Assembly: GCA_037013685.1 (NCBI GenBank)
Contig: CM072919.1
Span: 497,616-561,615 of the forward strand
Length of the DNA stretch: 64,000 nt
From: Acridotheres tristis
Taxonomy: Eukaryota; Chordata; Aves; Passeriformes; Sturnidae
Reading direction: 5' to 3'
Shown: positions 50,918-63,204 of the stretch, piece after piece
Layout: the number at the start of each line of letters is the position of its first letter
Position numbering within the stretch: position 1 is the stretch's first letter
Program-made: the position numbers and the translations under genes
The notes under the pieces: model-generated
What the model was told of the DNA's origin: nothing
What the model saw: the letters and a program-made list of their open reading frames with translations, nothing else
The model's database searches: none

Positions 50918-53900
50918 ATGGTGAGTAAGAACCACACCTGGGCTTAGTGGATGTGGGGATGGGACACTCGGAGCCATAAATCCTGGCTGGAAGGGTTTTG
51001 GGGATGTCCTTGCAAGGGGCTGGATCTGGCCAACACCCTTGCTCCTCCAGAAAGGCAAAGTCCTCCTGTACATCTGAGGTGGATGGAACTTCAAAGGTCT
51101 CTGACCAGTTTCTGGGCTCAGAGGAAGGTTTGCTGGGTGAACTTAGGCTGAATATAAGCATCTGTGAAAGGAGGAGGCCACACTCCCACCGAGTCCAGGA
51201 GAGCCCCCACCAGCACAAAATGGATTGGAAAACCTGGAACTGATCACAGTCATGGCAGTGCTGTACATCCAGCAAGCAAGTCTGAGCAAGTCCCAGCTCA
51301 TGGAACAGGCCCAAAACTGATTGTTATAAACCAACAAATCTTTCAGGTGTCAAAAATCCCAATGGCATGTTTGGGAATCTGGAAAACGTTGCTTTTTTCA
51401 CTAATTTGAGTGAAAGCCCCACTGCTGGTATACAGGAAATGACACATTCATGCTGCTTCAAAACTGCTATGCCAAGTCCTGCATTTGAGGGTTTACCAGG
51501 AAAACCGGGGTGTTTGCCTGGGGAACTTGCGCCTTTGTAAGTCTGTAGGTATACATTGGATTGGTTAATGTCAGCAATGTCTAAAAACATTGCATCAGCT
51601 TCTCTCTGTATCAGCCCTTCCCTTGTGAAAATAAAAACTATGCAATCAAAAACCCAAACTGAAGTCCAAGAAGGAGAAGAACTCCAAAATCAAAGCATAC
51701 AGCTCCAGTGAAGCAGCCAGCTCTGGTGCAAAGGGACACTGTGGTCTAGGGACAAGGGGGTGGGAGAAAGATGGGGAGAGTAAGGTGGTCTCTCCCCTCT
51801 CACAAGGTCCATCTGAGAAACTTAAGAAAAATGTAGCCCCATCCTGTGGCTTTGTGCCATACCTCCAACCTGGCAGTCTTCTTCCAAGAGCTATTTACAG
51901 CCTCCTCCTGGCAGTTTTTCTCTGGAGGCTCTAGATAAAGGTGAATTTTGGTCACTGAGAAAGCTAAAGGCAGCTCTGTGCTGGAGCAGACATTCATGTG
52001 GTTCATGTGTGCACGGTGTGAGCCACACAGGAAAGACACGTATCAGAAAAGTAGGGCAGGTAGGGCAGTCTGCTGCCTCTTGGTCTTGTTTTTCTGCAAT
52101 CAGGCCTTGGTGGGATAAGACTTAGCAGTGCCATCCCAGCTTTTCCTCCAGGGAGGGATCAATGGCCCTATGTGGTCTCCCCCACCAATTTATCATGGGA
52201 AACAGGACCAGGGCAAGGTAGGTTGCTCCCATCTGAGCCCTGGAAAGTTTCTGGATCTCAGATTCTGCCCTCAGGAGCTTTGCTACTACCACCCAATCCC
52301 TCTGATTTGATGGTCCCTCTTAGTAGACAGAAGGTGGATCAGGCCAAAAGATTCCATGAAAGGTTTCCTGGATGCCCTCGTGATGGGGTAACCTGGTGCC
52401 CGTTTGGTGCAGCCCCATGTTGTTTTCTCAGGTATGTTTCAGGACCTTTTTGAGCAAAGACTTTGTTTTGTGGAGAAGACTTAGTGTGAGACCATGTTGA
52501 AGGAATACCACATTCTCGGGGGGGGTTTTGACTCATTTTACTCCATGGTGTTTTAACTGGAACTGTTTTTCTTAATGGTTGCAGATGCATCTGGAGGGGA
52601 GAGATGCTGTAGTGAAACACCTTCGGGCAAAGTTCCAACAGAACAGGAAAGAACCTCCCAAAGTGGGTGGCTGGCCAGAGAGTCACCCTCCAGCCTCTCA
52701 TGGACCAGAGCCAGGACAGACCCCTGCCATGGCCTCCAAGGGTGATCCTCCTCAGGAGCCCCTCTGGAGCAGGAGGGGGGACTGCAGCAGGGCCTCTCCA
52801 TCTCGCAGTGCAGGTCAGAGTTTGGGACAGCATTCACCTCATTCTGCCTGTGACAGCGTGGCACAAATGGTGTGTTGGAAGAAGGGCACGGTTCAAGATG
52901 CCAGCTTCCACCCAGTGCCTGCAAAGCCAGGAGGAGATGTGTTGAACAAGAAGGTGGAAGCCGGCTCTGATCCTCCCTACAGGAAGCCAGCCCAGCAGAC
53001 ATGGCCACCTGCCAAAGACAAGGGGGCTCCAGCAGTTGTTGCCAAAGGTGCAGCTGTTGCAGACCCTCTGCTCGCCGTGGGAAGCCCCCAAAGGACAGAG
53101 CACCCAGCTCTGCCCCGGAGGAAGCCTTTGCCACACGTCAGGGCACTGGGAGTGAAGCCAGGCAAGCCCCGGCGCCCTCCTGATGTGGATTTGTCAAAGT
53201 TCAGAGCAGGTGCACATCCTGGGACATCTGTCTGTCCTGCCGCAGAACCACCAAGGCGTGCTCAGCTGGGTATGGCCAGGCACATGAAAGCCCCTCAGGG
53301 AATGGTGCTGCTTCATTCAGGAGGGAAAATCTCCCCAGTTAGAGCCTGCAGTTCTTGGGAGATGGAAATACTGGGAGGGCTGATGGAGAGGTGGAGGCTT
53401 GTATGACCAAAGGGGCTTTTATAAGCAATAGCATGAGGATGAGAATGAGAGAAGGAGGGCAGGTGAAGGAACAAAGTGCCCTCTCCCTGGCTGGGCACAA
53501 GTTTCTGTCTCTGGGGTATTTGTATGAAGTAAGGTTGGAGTAAGTAACACTAGAGATATTGCCAAACTGGGGTGAGCCCAAAATGGTTGGGGACTGGAGC
53601 AATGGAGACCCAGGCTTGTTCAGCTGGCAGGAGAAGGAAGGGGAGACCTCACTGTCCACAGCTACCTAACAGGGAGAAAATGGGGCCAGACTCTTCCCAC
53701 AGGTGCCCGGGGCAGGGGGTGATGGGCACGAGCAGCAGGAGAGGTGCCAGTCTGACCCTGCCCTTCCAGATGTAGGTCACTGTGGTGCTTTCTCACAGTT
53801 GCTGTTCTGCTAATCCACACTCCAGGTGATGAAAGCTGTTTCAAATACCATTTCTTGCTCAATTTCTCTAATCATGAGAGTCGACTTTCCTTCCTTTCCT

Positions 53901-56900
53901 TAAGAGAACTGAAAAATTGAGCTGGTCTGTATTATAATTAAAAGGTGTTATCAGGGCTGGCCATGCTGTTGTGCTGGGAGATTCTCATATGACTGGCTAC
54001 AATTTGTTTGTCTCATGGGTCCTGAGGCAAGCTGCAACATCTAGAATTACACCTTGCCTTGATTTGATCATTTTTGTTAAATTTTAGGGCAATCTTACGA
54101 TTTTTAGGACCAAATACCTGATTGTGTATCACTTGGTACCATAAACCAGCAGAGATTTGATGTTGTACTCAGGTCTTTGTGCCCATTTTTGGTTGGTCTG
54201 GTTGACCAGGCTGGAGACAAGGCTTGTGATAGAAATAATGGCATGTTAGCAGGGATGTGGTCATGCTAGCAGTGGTAAAGGGAGCAGCAGTATATTCTGG
54301 CTGATGATGCTCCTGAGCACGTGGAGATATCCAGGACTTGCCCTGACTCTGGTACATATCTGAAATTTAGGAGTTTTCCACATTCATGATTCCTGTTTTG
54401 GCCTCTTGCCCTCTCCTTCCATCATTTGTCCAGGAAGAAAGTAACATTAGAAATATACAAATGGGAAAATACATATTCAAGCTCCTCAGTGAGAAGCCTC
54501 ATGTGCTGTGCACCAGTGTGCTGGAAGAAAATCCCTAGATGGGCTATGGATTGCTCTATCAAGATGTGTAGTCAGTTTTATCTCCCCACCTCCCCCTGCA
54601 CTAAATCCAGCCTAGGGTGGCTCTCACCTCATGGTGGCTGAGGAGAAAATATTAAATAATCTGCTCCCTTCTGTTTCTGCTGTTTGTCACAGATCTCCTT
54701 GAACCAGGCTGTGCTGCAGCAGTGCCCGCACGGTTCCCACTGCAGGATGCTCCAAGTGGCACGGGGTGAGGACTGAGGCAGCACTGCTATTCCAGGTGGC
54801 TTCCAGGCTGTGCCAAGCCAGTGGGAAGGGCACAAGTCATGACAGCAGGAGGATATTTGGGTATTCCTGCCTGCTGCTGGAGCCCATAGTGTGAAGCACA
54901 GCCATCCCCTGGGGCTGTGTTACCTCACTGTGGCCATTGCACCCTGCTGCCCATCCACATCCAGCTATGTGAGGAGCTGCTGTCCAGCTCTACCCCAGAG
55001 CCAGGGCCAGCCCATGGCCAGCCCACCTCCCCACTCTTCTCCTGGCAGCCCCGATTCTGCCCTCAGCCCCCAACGCTGTCGTTGCAGCAGCACTTCCTAA
55101 TCATGCTGTGCCTCGCTGCAGGGATGAAGATGAGATATATGATGATGTTGAGCCCGTTGGGCGGGCCAGGAGAAGCCCAGGCCTTCTGCTGCCTTCTGTG
55201 TCCCAGCTGCCAGTGTATCCCTGCCCCAGAGGAGGTGAGTACAGGAGGGGCTTAGATGCTGTTTGGGGTGAGACCTGCAGCTCTGAGAGCTTCAAGGCCT
55301 CAGTCAGCCATAGGCAGCAGCAGCGCCTGTGCTAAGCCTGCTGCTCCCCCACACAGGAGGGCAGTGGGTTCCTCTTGTAAAAGGGCACAGGAAACCCTGC
55401 TCCCCCCACACTTGGGAGCAAACTCAGGATTCAGTCCCAAGAGGAGAAAGCTCTTGCTGCTCTTTGTATTCTGTTTTGGCAGGTGTTTACACCTCATGGC
55501 ATCCTCACGGCAGCACCTCTCCCGGGGTTTGGTTTTACAGGTGGAAATGCTGTCCCAGCCTCTAACAGGATTACCTTGCTGGCAGCTACACAGAGGTAAT
55601 GGGGTTCTTTTGCTCTTTCTAAGGGACCCAAAATGGCTAGGGCTCCCTGCTGCTCTGACAAAGGTGCTGCTTTAATGGTCTCTGCTGGGCTTGCAATAGG
55701 AAGATCTGTGGTGAAAAGCACAGGCTGCAGACTGTACATCTGGCCCCGAGAGCCCCCACAGCCCCAGAGCTGGAAATGCGATGGGGAGCAGCCAGCAGGG
55801 AGAAGGGGACAGGAGGGAGTAGAGCATGGGGTCAACTGAACCTTCCCATGGCTTTCAATGACTGCAGAGAATCCCAGATCTCCCACAAGATGAACACCAT
55901 GACACTCAAGGCATGCAAGAAGGAGGACAAGATGGACAGGGAGTTTCAGAAGAAATTCAAGGTGAGCAGCAGCGAGTGATCGCTTTTCCCTCTGAGCTCC
56001 TTCCCCCCTCCTGGGAAGGGTGCAGTGCAATGGCAGAAAGGAGCTGTGCTCCACAGGGACCCGTGATACCTAGATCACACGCTACCTTGTTCCCCGAGGT
56101 CACACCTGCCTCCTTCCCCGAGGTCAGAGCGGTCCCACAGACCGTTTGGCCAAAGAGGAATCTGCTTTTCTTCAAAGAGGGAGAGCAGTCAGACCTGCCT
56201 GACTCAACTCCCCATGGGCACTGCTGTTTGTGTTTCAGTTCGAAGGCAGCATCAATGTCCTCACTCGGATGATGGTCGATCCTGCAGCAACAGAGAAGAG
56301 GGGCGGAGCAAAGAACCTGCCACTGAGACGGGGAGAAATCCTTGATGTCATTCAGTTTACAAATCAGGAGCAAATCCTGTGCCGGAACAGCCAGAGGAGG
56401 TGTAAGTCTGGAGGGGAATGGGGTTTGCTCACAGCAGGGAGCACAGCGCAGTTTTGGGAAGAAGCTTCTTCATGCAAACACCCCATTACACCTCCTGACT
56501 GATCTCCTCCACGTGTTAGACAGATCTGACAGGTGCCCTGATACCTGAGGAGGTTCCCACTTTTCTCTGCACTAATGTTCTGCTCTTCCTTTCACTCAGC
56601 AGCAGCATTTCTGCTGTGAGCTGGGCTTGTCCTTTCCCTCTGCTAAAAGCTTTTGCTGTTCTCGAAGCCTCCAGGTGGAATGGGCTGGGATCAGGCTCTT
56701 TCCTGCCAGCTGCCATTCAGCCTGGCAGATCAGGCTCCTTCCTGACACTGCCCAGAGCGGGTTCCTCTGAACGGTCCAGCTCAGCTGCCCAGAGCTGGAT
56801 TCCTCGTTGTCTCAGCTCTTTCTGGGAACACGAGGTGTTGCTAAGCCCTGGGCAGGGGCAGGGGTTGGGGTGATTCCTACTCATGCCCTGGTTCCCAGCA

Positions 56901-57585
56901 CAACCTGATATGTTTTTCTTCACTCTGTTGCAGATGGCTATGTGCCCAGGGCTGTGATGCTGCCTCTGTGAGTACCCTTTCCCAGCCCCTTCATTTCCAC
57001 TCCATGAGCTGCAATAACTGCTCCATGAGTGGCCAGTACCAACCTAGTCCTGGCTGACAAAACTACCTAGCTCAGGCTGTGATCATAAGCCTAACACTGA
57101 CCATAAGCTTAACACCAGCTGGTTCCCCTGGGATCGAATCTGTCATTTCTGGTGTCAGGAGAGATTCTGTTACTGGAGCACTGGAGGCACTCCCCAGGCT
57201 GTGGTCCTTCATGAGGAACCTGCCCAGACACTGCTCAGAGGCTGCTGCTGGCACAGGATGAGTGTGCAGCCCCTCTGCATGGCTGGGTCTGTAGCTCCTG
57301 CCAGCCTGGGATGAGATCACCATCCTGAGAGGGGCCAGAGTCATCTCGACCCCACTCCAGATGGTCCCAGCCAAGCAGGGAGAGCACAGCTGGGAGGGGG
57401 AATCAGGGCAGGTGGACACCAGAGTCCACAGACAGGTCAGGAGGAGATGGGACAGATACAGCAGCAGGAGCTGGCCCTTGCCTCGGGGTTGGGAGGTGGC
57501 GGGACATGGGAGTCCACACTGCCCACAGAACCCCATCTTTGTCCTTGCAGGGACACTGACATCTATGATGACGTTGAGATTAATG
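50918..57585 (+). CDS. PRAM1: PRAM1/FYB-family adaptor protein (partial model)
   Basis: A haematopoietic cytoplasmic adaptor of the ADAP/PRAM family, acting in integrin and immune-receptor signalling. Recognised exons: 52585 to about 53209 (opens HLEGRDAVVKHLRAKFQQN, then Pro-rich, Lys-rich sequence ending RRPPDVDLSKFRAG), 55122-55234 (DEDEIYDDVEP), about 55868-55961 (KKEDKMDREFQKKFK), 56239-56401, 56934-56967 and 57551-57585. The last three encode the helically extended SH3 domain (INVLTRMMVDPAA, LPLRRGEILDVIQ, YGYVPRAVMLPL) and a second IYDDVE tyrosine motif. A likely first exon ends at 50920 exactly after an ATG (ATG then GTGAGT). Phases show at least one missing exon between 53209 and 55122, and the join before 55868 is uncertain. 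The terminal exon with the stop was not found. PRAM1 is preferred over FYB1 or FYB2 because KANK3, RPS28, NDUFA7 and CD320 accompany human PRAM1 on 19p13.2. Confidence 0.82.
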
Positions 57586-59494
57586 GTAGGTGCACAGAAC
57601 TGCTGCCACAGAACCCTTCACTGGGCCACAGTGACCATCACACCAGCACCAGGATTCCCCTCCTCCTGACCCTTCGCTGTTTTGCTGCCTTCGCTCTCCC
57701 TTCCCCCTCTCCCTTCCCCCTCTCCCTTCCCCCTGTGCAATTCCTCTCCCTGAGGTATCCTTTGCTTACTCACAGTTCCCTAAAAGTCTTCATGTTCCTC
57801 TCTTCCAAATTATTTGGACTTCTCTACACCCTGTTCTCAGCTTACTCCCTCCACTTGCTGCCAGCCCCAGGGCTTCTTCAATGTCCTTTGAGGTGATCCC
57901 CCAGACAACTCAGACTTCCCTTTCCCAAGCAGTTGCTCTCTCCTGACATGCAAACTCCATCCCTGGCTGGCAGTTGGCTCTGAAGATGGAGCTGAATAGA
58001 GACAGCTGTGTTTCAGTTCTGCTTACAAGCACACCCTGTTATCTAATTCTGGCAGGCTGAGCCAACCACGCTAAGGCCAAAGGCACAAGACAGCACCACA
58101 GAGACCTTCCCAAGGGCTGGAACAGGAACAGCACCAGACACCAGGCTCCTTTTATGAAGGAGCTCTGCTTCCTCTGAGACAGACTGCAAACCCACCATTT
58201 CCCTGGCAGAACAGTGGCGTGGCTGCTCAGCATGTGGGGCTGCACAGATCCTGCCCCACAGCACAGGGGGCCTCATCTCTTCAAATCACACATTCACTAT
58301 AGCTCTGTTTTGTCTGTGTAAAATATACAATGGTTCAAGAGGGTTTCATGGCTCTTTTTTTTTTGAGTGGGGAGAGGGGTAAAATCACACCCATAAAGGT
58401 TTTCACTATTTTCCCATTCCCAGAGCAGCATCTGCAGCCTGGGACTCACCTGCCCTTTCATTCTGCACCACACTCTGGCCCCAGTGACACTCCTGGCCTG
58501 AACCAGAGGCAAACTATAACGTTCAATGGGGTGTGGTTGGAGACAGAGACACGACCCTCTTGAGATTCATGTGACAAAAGCTTTTTTTATTGTTCTGAAC
58601 CCTCCTTAAATAGAAGGTTTGAATTTCCCAGCTCATGACGGTTGGTTGGGAGTTTGCACTGCCCATTTCCCTGGCCAATGGTACATTTGCACTTAGGGTT
58701 CAATGACTTGGCTGGGATCATTTGTATGTGTTCAAATCCATCCTATCAAAGCTCACCTAGGGACCTGTTTACTTCTAGGCTGGTTGAGTTCGGGCCCACA
58801 GCTTTAGGCTAGCTGCAATATGACAGCAAACTGGAAACAGAGAAACATACAGAGAAATACTCTAAAATATCATGAATTATGGACCAGGTGCTCCAGCAGC
58901 ACTCCATGGCCTTGGGGCAGCTTCCCTGGAGAGCTGGCAGGAGGTCAGATCTATTGGGGCAGATATTTGTGTGGGAATATTTAGCATCATCTGTTGGTGA
59001 TGTTGGGATGATGTCTGCAGATGCTATGGGAAATTCTCATTCACTGGGACAGTTTCCCTTTGCAGACCCTGCCTTTATGAAGCCCTCACACATGGGAGCA
59101 GGATCAGGGTGCACTCACAGCCAGTGGGGAGCACAAATCTAGTGCAGGACCCAGATCTGGTGGCAGAACCCAAATCCTTTTGGATCAGGAAGAAGTTCTG
59201 AGTCCCTCCTCTCAGTCTGCACACTGGCCCCCATCCCAGGGGCTGGAGGGTTAAACTGGGAGGGTTCAGCACCTCACGGCAGGATGCCAAGCCCAGATTA
59301 ACCAGTTGAAGACGTCACTTTCCATTATGGGAAAGGCTCCCAAATATCCCTGAAGCTTTTGGTTCTGGGGATTAGCCACCAGCACACTCAGCTCCTGGCA
59401 CAGAGCAGGGGTCCATCGGTGCCGAGGGGCCCGTGGCCATGAGTGGGGCTGGGAGCTGCTCCCAGGGGCATCAGCTGGGTGTCTGAGGAAAACC
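57586..59494. other. 3' flank of the PRAM1-like gene; no further exon assigned
   Basis: The missing last exon of the PRAM1-like gene is expected here but no frame stands out. Holds a short CT-rich minisatellite (57697-57735). From about 58560 to 58860 the DNA is AT-richer and could be an old, unidentified repeat. No RNA gene seen. Confidence 0.4.
57697..57735 (+). repeat. Three-copy CT-rich minisatellite
   Basis: A unit of about 13 bases (TCCCTTCCCCCTC) is repeated three times without interruption. Pyrimidine-rich on the plus strand; otherwise unremarkable. Confidence 0.8.
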
Positions 59495-61959
59495 ATGTGG
59501 GAGTGGGTCAGAAGAGCTGTGTTGCACTCGCTGTGCACGGCCCTCCTGCGCCTCTGGAAGTGGGTACGGGCGTTCTGGTACAAAAATGGCCTCTTGACTC
59601 TCTCCATGCTCTCTGTTGTCACTGGATGCCTTCTGGGGTTCCTGCTGCGGACACTGGAGCTGACAGACCTGGTAAGCCTGGCTGGGATGGTGATGGGAGT
59701 GAGGGGGATGGAGTGGGGCAGGGGGCAAGCCCTGGTGCCAGTAAGGGTCCCAGATGGGCACAGCCCCAAAAGCAAAGGCTCCAGCCCAAGAAAACTACCT
59801 CAAGGCAGGTTTCTGCCCATGGCTTTGGTCTTTGTCTTTTTGTCTTTGTTTTTTGTTTTTGTCTTTGTCTTTTTTCTTTTCACCAAGAAGGTGCCAACAA
59901 ATGCCCAAGCTATGGGACAAATCCTGCCTCCCTCCAATGAGAGTGGGGAGCTCTGGGTTGGATCCCGTGGGGCTGCAGGAGCCTCGAGGTGGGATGAGGA
60001 TTGGAAAGGGGGGAATGTTTACTCAGGGGCTAAGATGCTCAGTAAACAGGCTCCCCCCAACACCACCAGCAGCATTGGGATTGAGAGATGGGGCCCAGGA
60101 GACGGGGTCCAGGAGATGGGGTTCGAGGGATGGGGTTTGAGGCATGGGGTCCTCCTATTACTCTCCCCAGCTGTGTGCAATCAAAGCACATTTCCATGCT
60201 ATGGAGAGGACCCAGCAAATAAATAGAGGACAGGTGGGGAGCCTGAAGGGCTTCAAGGAGTCACCTTCCTGTGAGGAGCCTTGGTGACAAATTGGAGAAA
60301 ACACACGAGAAAGGCACTGAGAGTTGGCTCAGCACTCTCCAGGAGCATCACACTGTGAGACAGCACCAAGCTGAGATCCTCTGACTTGGGGCAGCTGGGC
60401 CACAGCTCAGCCCTGATCCTCAGCCAGGCTGCTGAGCCCAGGAGGGGGAATGCTGCTCCAGGAGAGCTCAGCTGATGCTGGAACATCCCTGTGTTGCCCA
60501 CTAGGATTTAGCAAAGTCTTGTCATTTCAATTAGGCCTTTCAGCATCAACGCAGCAGGGATGATCTCATTACTTAATTGAAGCTGGGTGTAATCTCCCTG
60601 CATCCCAGTGCACACACCCGTGAGAGCCCAGCATCCACCCATGCTGGGCATGAGGCTGGCAGAATCTTGGGGCTCCAGCCCCCTTCCTGCCATGCATCAA
60701 GTTTATTTTCCATCCTCTGCTCCAGCCCCCTCCTGCCCTGTTGCCACAGCTCTGCTGTGGGCCTGGCAGCCACTAGAGACTGTCCCCACTAGAGACTTTT
60801 GTCACAAAATCTGGAGGAGAGCTGGAGAGATGGCTGATCCCCACTTTCCTCCCTGCAATGGGAAAGTGTCACAAAACTGAGACACTCACTGGCAAAGAGA
60901 TGCTGTTCAGATCTGACATTACCCCTTGCACCCAGCTGGGCCCATCACAGCTCTGGTCTGCCTGAGCTCCCTGGGGACATCAGCCATGGTCAGGCCAGAC
61001 ACTGGGACAATGCAGGGACAGCACAGGGCAGTGACTGAACAGCTGCCTTGGTACCCCTCAAAGCCCCAGCATGGGGTGGTGACTACTTTAGAGTAACCAA
61101 AAGTACCTTCTTGTTTTGGGGCCAACTCAGATCCCTCCCTGACACTTCTACAGCGGCACAGTGAAATAGGGGGATCAGGGTTGGATGCATGGATGGGGGA
61201 TGGAGGGATGGATGGACAGGGGATGGAGGGATGGATGGTGGGTAGAGATAAGGATGGAGGGAAGGAGGGATGTTAGCCAGGCTGCTGGTCCCACAGACCC
61301 CTCACTCTCACCTTGGTCATGGCTGTGGGATCCAGACTTTGGGGGATGTCTCTTCAGCCCTTTCCCATGTCCATGTGAGGGGGGAAGGAGGTGCAGAGAT
61401 GCCATGGCACCAAGATTATCCCATGGATGGGCCAGACACCTGGGCTCTTCCTGAGCTCATCTTTTAATCTGAGATATTCCCACCTTTTGTTGCTGCCAAG
61501 AGCTTTGGGGCACTTTTGCCCCAAAGCAGATGCAGCCAAGCCTCTGCTCCTTGATAATGAGTGCCATGACTTCTGGGAGGAGCCAGTGGTGGGGCTATGT
61601 GCACCATTCCCTAGAAGGCTACAGAACCAGGGATATTTTTGGGAGGGGACCAACCCCATGTGCCCCTCCCTTGTTTACAGCCAGGTTTGCCGTGTGGCCA
61701 GTATTCCCCATCCCTGAGCCAACTCCCAGTAAGGGACAGCAGAGAAATGGTATCATGGAGTCCCTCAAGGAGCAGCTGCAAGCTCAGAGCTGGGTCTGGC
61801 TGGGAAAAAGGCAGATTGATCAAGTCTGAGCCCTTAACCCATAATCATTTCCCTGACACACACTCTGCTCTATGTGCAGGAGAAGCAGTATTTTTCCTTT
61901 CCTGGAGAGCTCCTCATGAGGATGCTGAAGATGCTGATCCTGCCCTTGATCACCTCCAG
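59495..61959 (+). CDS. SLC1A-family (EAAT-like) glutamate transporter, first two coding exons
   Basis: Exon 59495-59671 (59 codons, donor GTAAGC) and exon 61880-61959 (80 bp, acceptor TATGTGCAG, donor GTAAGA), joined in phase 0; the rest lies beyond the window. Excitatory amino acid transporters are plasma-membrane trimers that couple uptake of glutamate to sodium. Seen: a cytoplasmic N-terminus ([13 protein letters not shown]), then transmembrane segment 1 ([20 protein letters not shown], then LRTLELTDL), then the family hallmark [20 protein letters not shown] followed by ITS. The NGLL...SVLS-type TM1 is closest, in my judgement, to EAAT5 (SLC1A7) and to EAAT groups known only from non-mammals, so I give no symbol. 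The start ATG has an adequate context (aaaccATGt). Same strand as the PRAM1-like gene. Confidence 0.85.
59826..59882 (+). repeat. T-rich TTTGTC/TTTGTTTT low-complexity tract
   Basis: Irregular repeats of TTTGTCTTTG and T-runs over about 55 bp within intron 1 of the EAAT-like gene. Low complexity; no function inferred. Confidence 0.8.
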
Positions 61960-63204
61960 GTAAGATATCATCTTCTGCTCTAAAGCACCATCTTTCCCTC
62001 ATGTTGAAAAGATCACCCTGTGAGCCCTGTTGAGGAGACACCCCAAAACTGCATGGGGTGAGAATAACCCTGGCTCCAAGCAGCTGGCAGTCAAGCAGCA
62101 TCCCCTGGCTTGGTGTCCAACAAACCCCATGATTTCCCAGCAATAGTCTGGGACAAATCCTCACCTGGATTTGGTAGGTACTTGCACCCCGGTCAGACAC
62201 CTACACTGGTTGGGGTTTTTCCCTTCTTTTGGGCAGCTGGTGATGCCAGGACCTCTGTGGGCAGTTGTGATGGGCTGTTTAATCTCAAAGCAGATTCCCT
62301 TAGAGGGATTTGAGAAAGTTCAGGTAAAAAACCTAAGCATTCCCCAGTGCTGTGTCTATGTTTGCAAATCCCCATTTTGTTGGCCCATACAGATCTAGAA
62401 ATAAGGAACAGGGCCAGCAGTCCTACTGGAGTGTAAACAAGGTCTTGAAAACCTTATACAGATTAACATATTGCAAACAATAAGTTGGCATGTGCTCATT
62501 AGACGCACACACATGATCAAGTCCTTATTCCCTCAAGGATGTGTCATTTCTCTTTTGTTTGTCAGAGTTTGCTTGTTGTCCCATTGCCTCTGGTTCATTT
62601 TTGAGAGCAGTGTGGTCTCTATCCTGGCCACACTTGACCTGTTCAGTACCAGCCCTTGCAGAGAGGTCTGTACGTCACATCCGTCCCTGAGGTGTCTGAG
62701 GGTTTCCCTTCACTCCCAGCCCTCCCTGCAGCTCAGTTGCTGAGTGGTCTCCTCTGATCACTCTCCTGTCTGTGAGTGCAAGGTCTGCAGAGGCCTCCTG
62801 GCAGTTTTCTTTCATGTTGAATAGAACCAGGGATTTTTCTGTGATTACTGAATGATGGTGAAGAGCTGTCTACACACCATCCCAGAGGGGACTGGGTGTG
62901 CTCTGGGAATAGAGCTCTGGAGATCCTCAAGCCCCAAGCTGGAAAGCACCACCTATGTCAGCGTTGCTTTTGTGGATCTCTTGAGTTTCCAAGGCCCTTC
63001 TTCTCCTGCATGTGTGGCTTCTGAATGGCATCCATGAGCTGACCACCACTTCAGCCACCCTGTGTGTCCCCAAGGCTGGCACTGACCCTTGCAGCCCTTC
63101 TGTTATGTCCTGCCTCAGGGTCAGGGCTTGGCTGGGTTCTGCAGGGATTAGTGGGGGTCTGTATGCAAGTGGGGCACACTACAGCCCCCAAACACTCACA
63201 TTTC
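61960..63204. other. Intron 2 of the EAAT-like gene; no exon seen
   Basis: The next EAAT exon should encode the loop and TM3 region; nothing matching is present in any frame, so the intron extends through the window end or at least to the CR1 copy. Confidence 0.5.
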
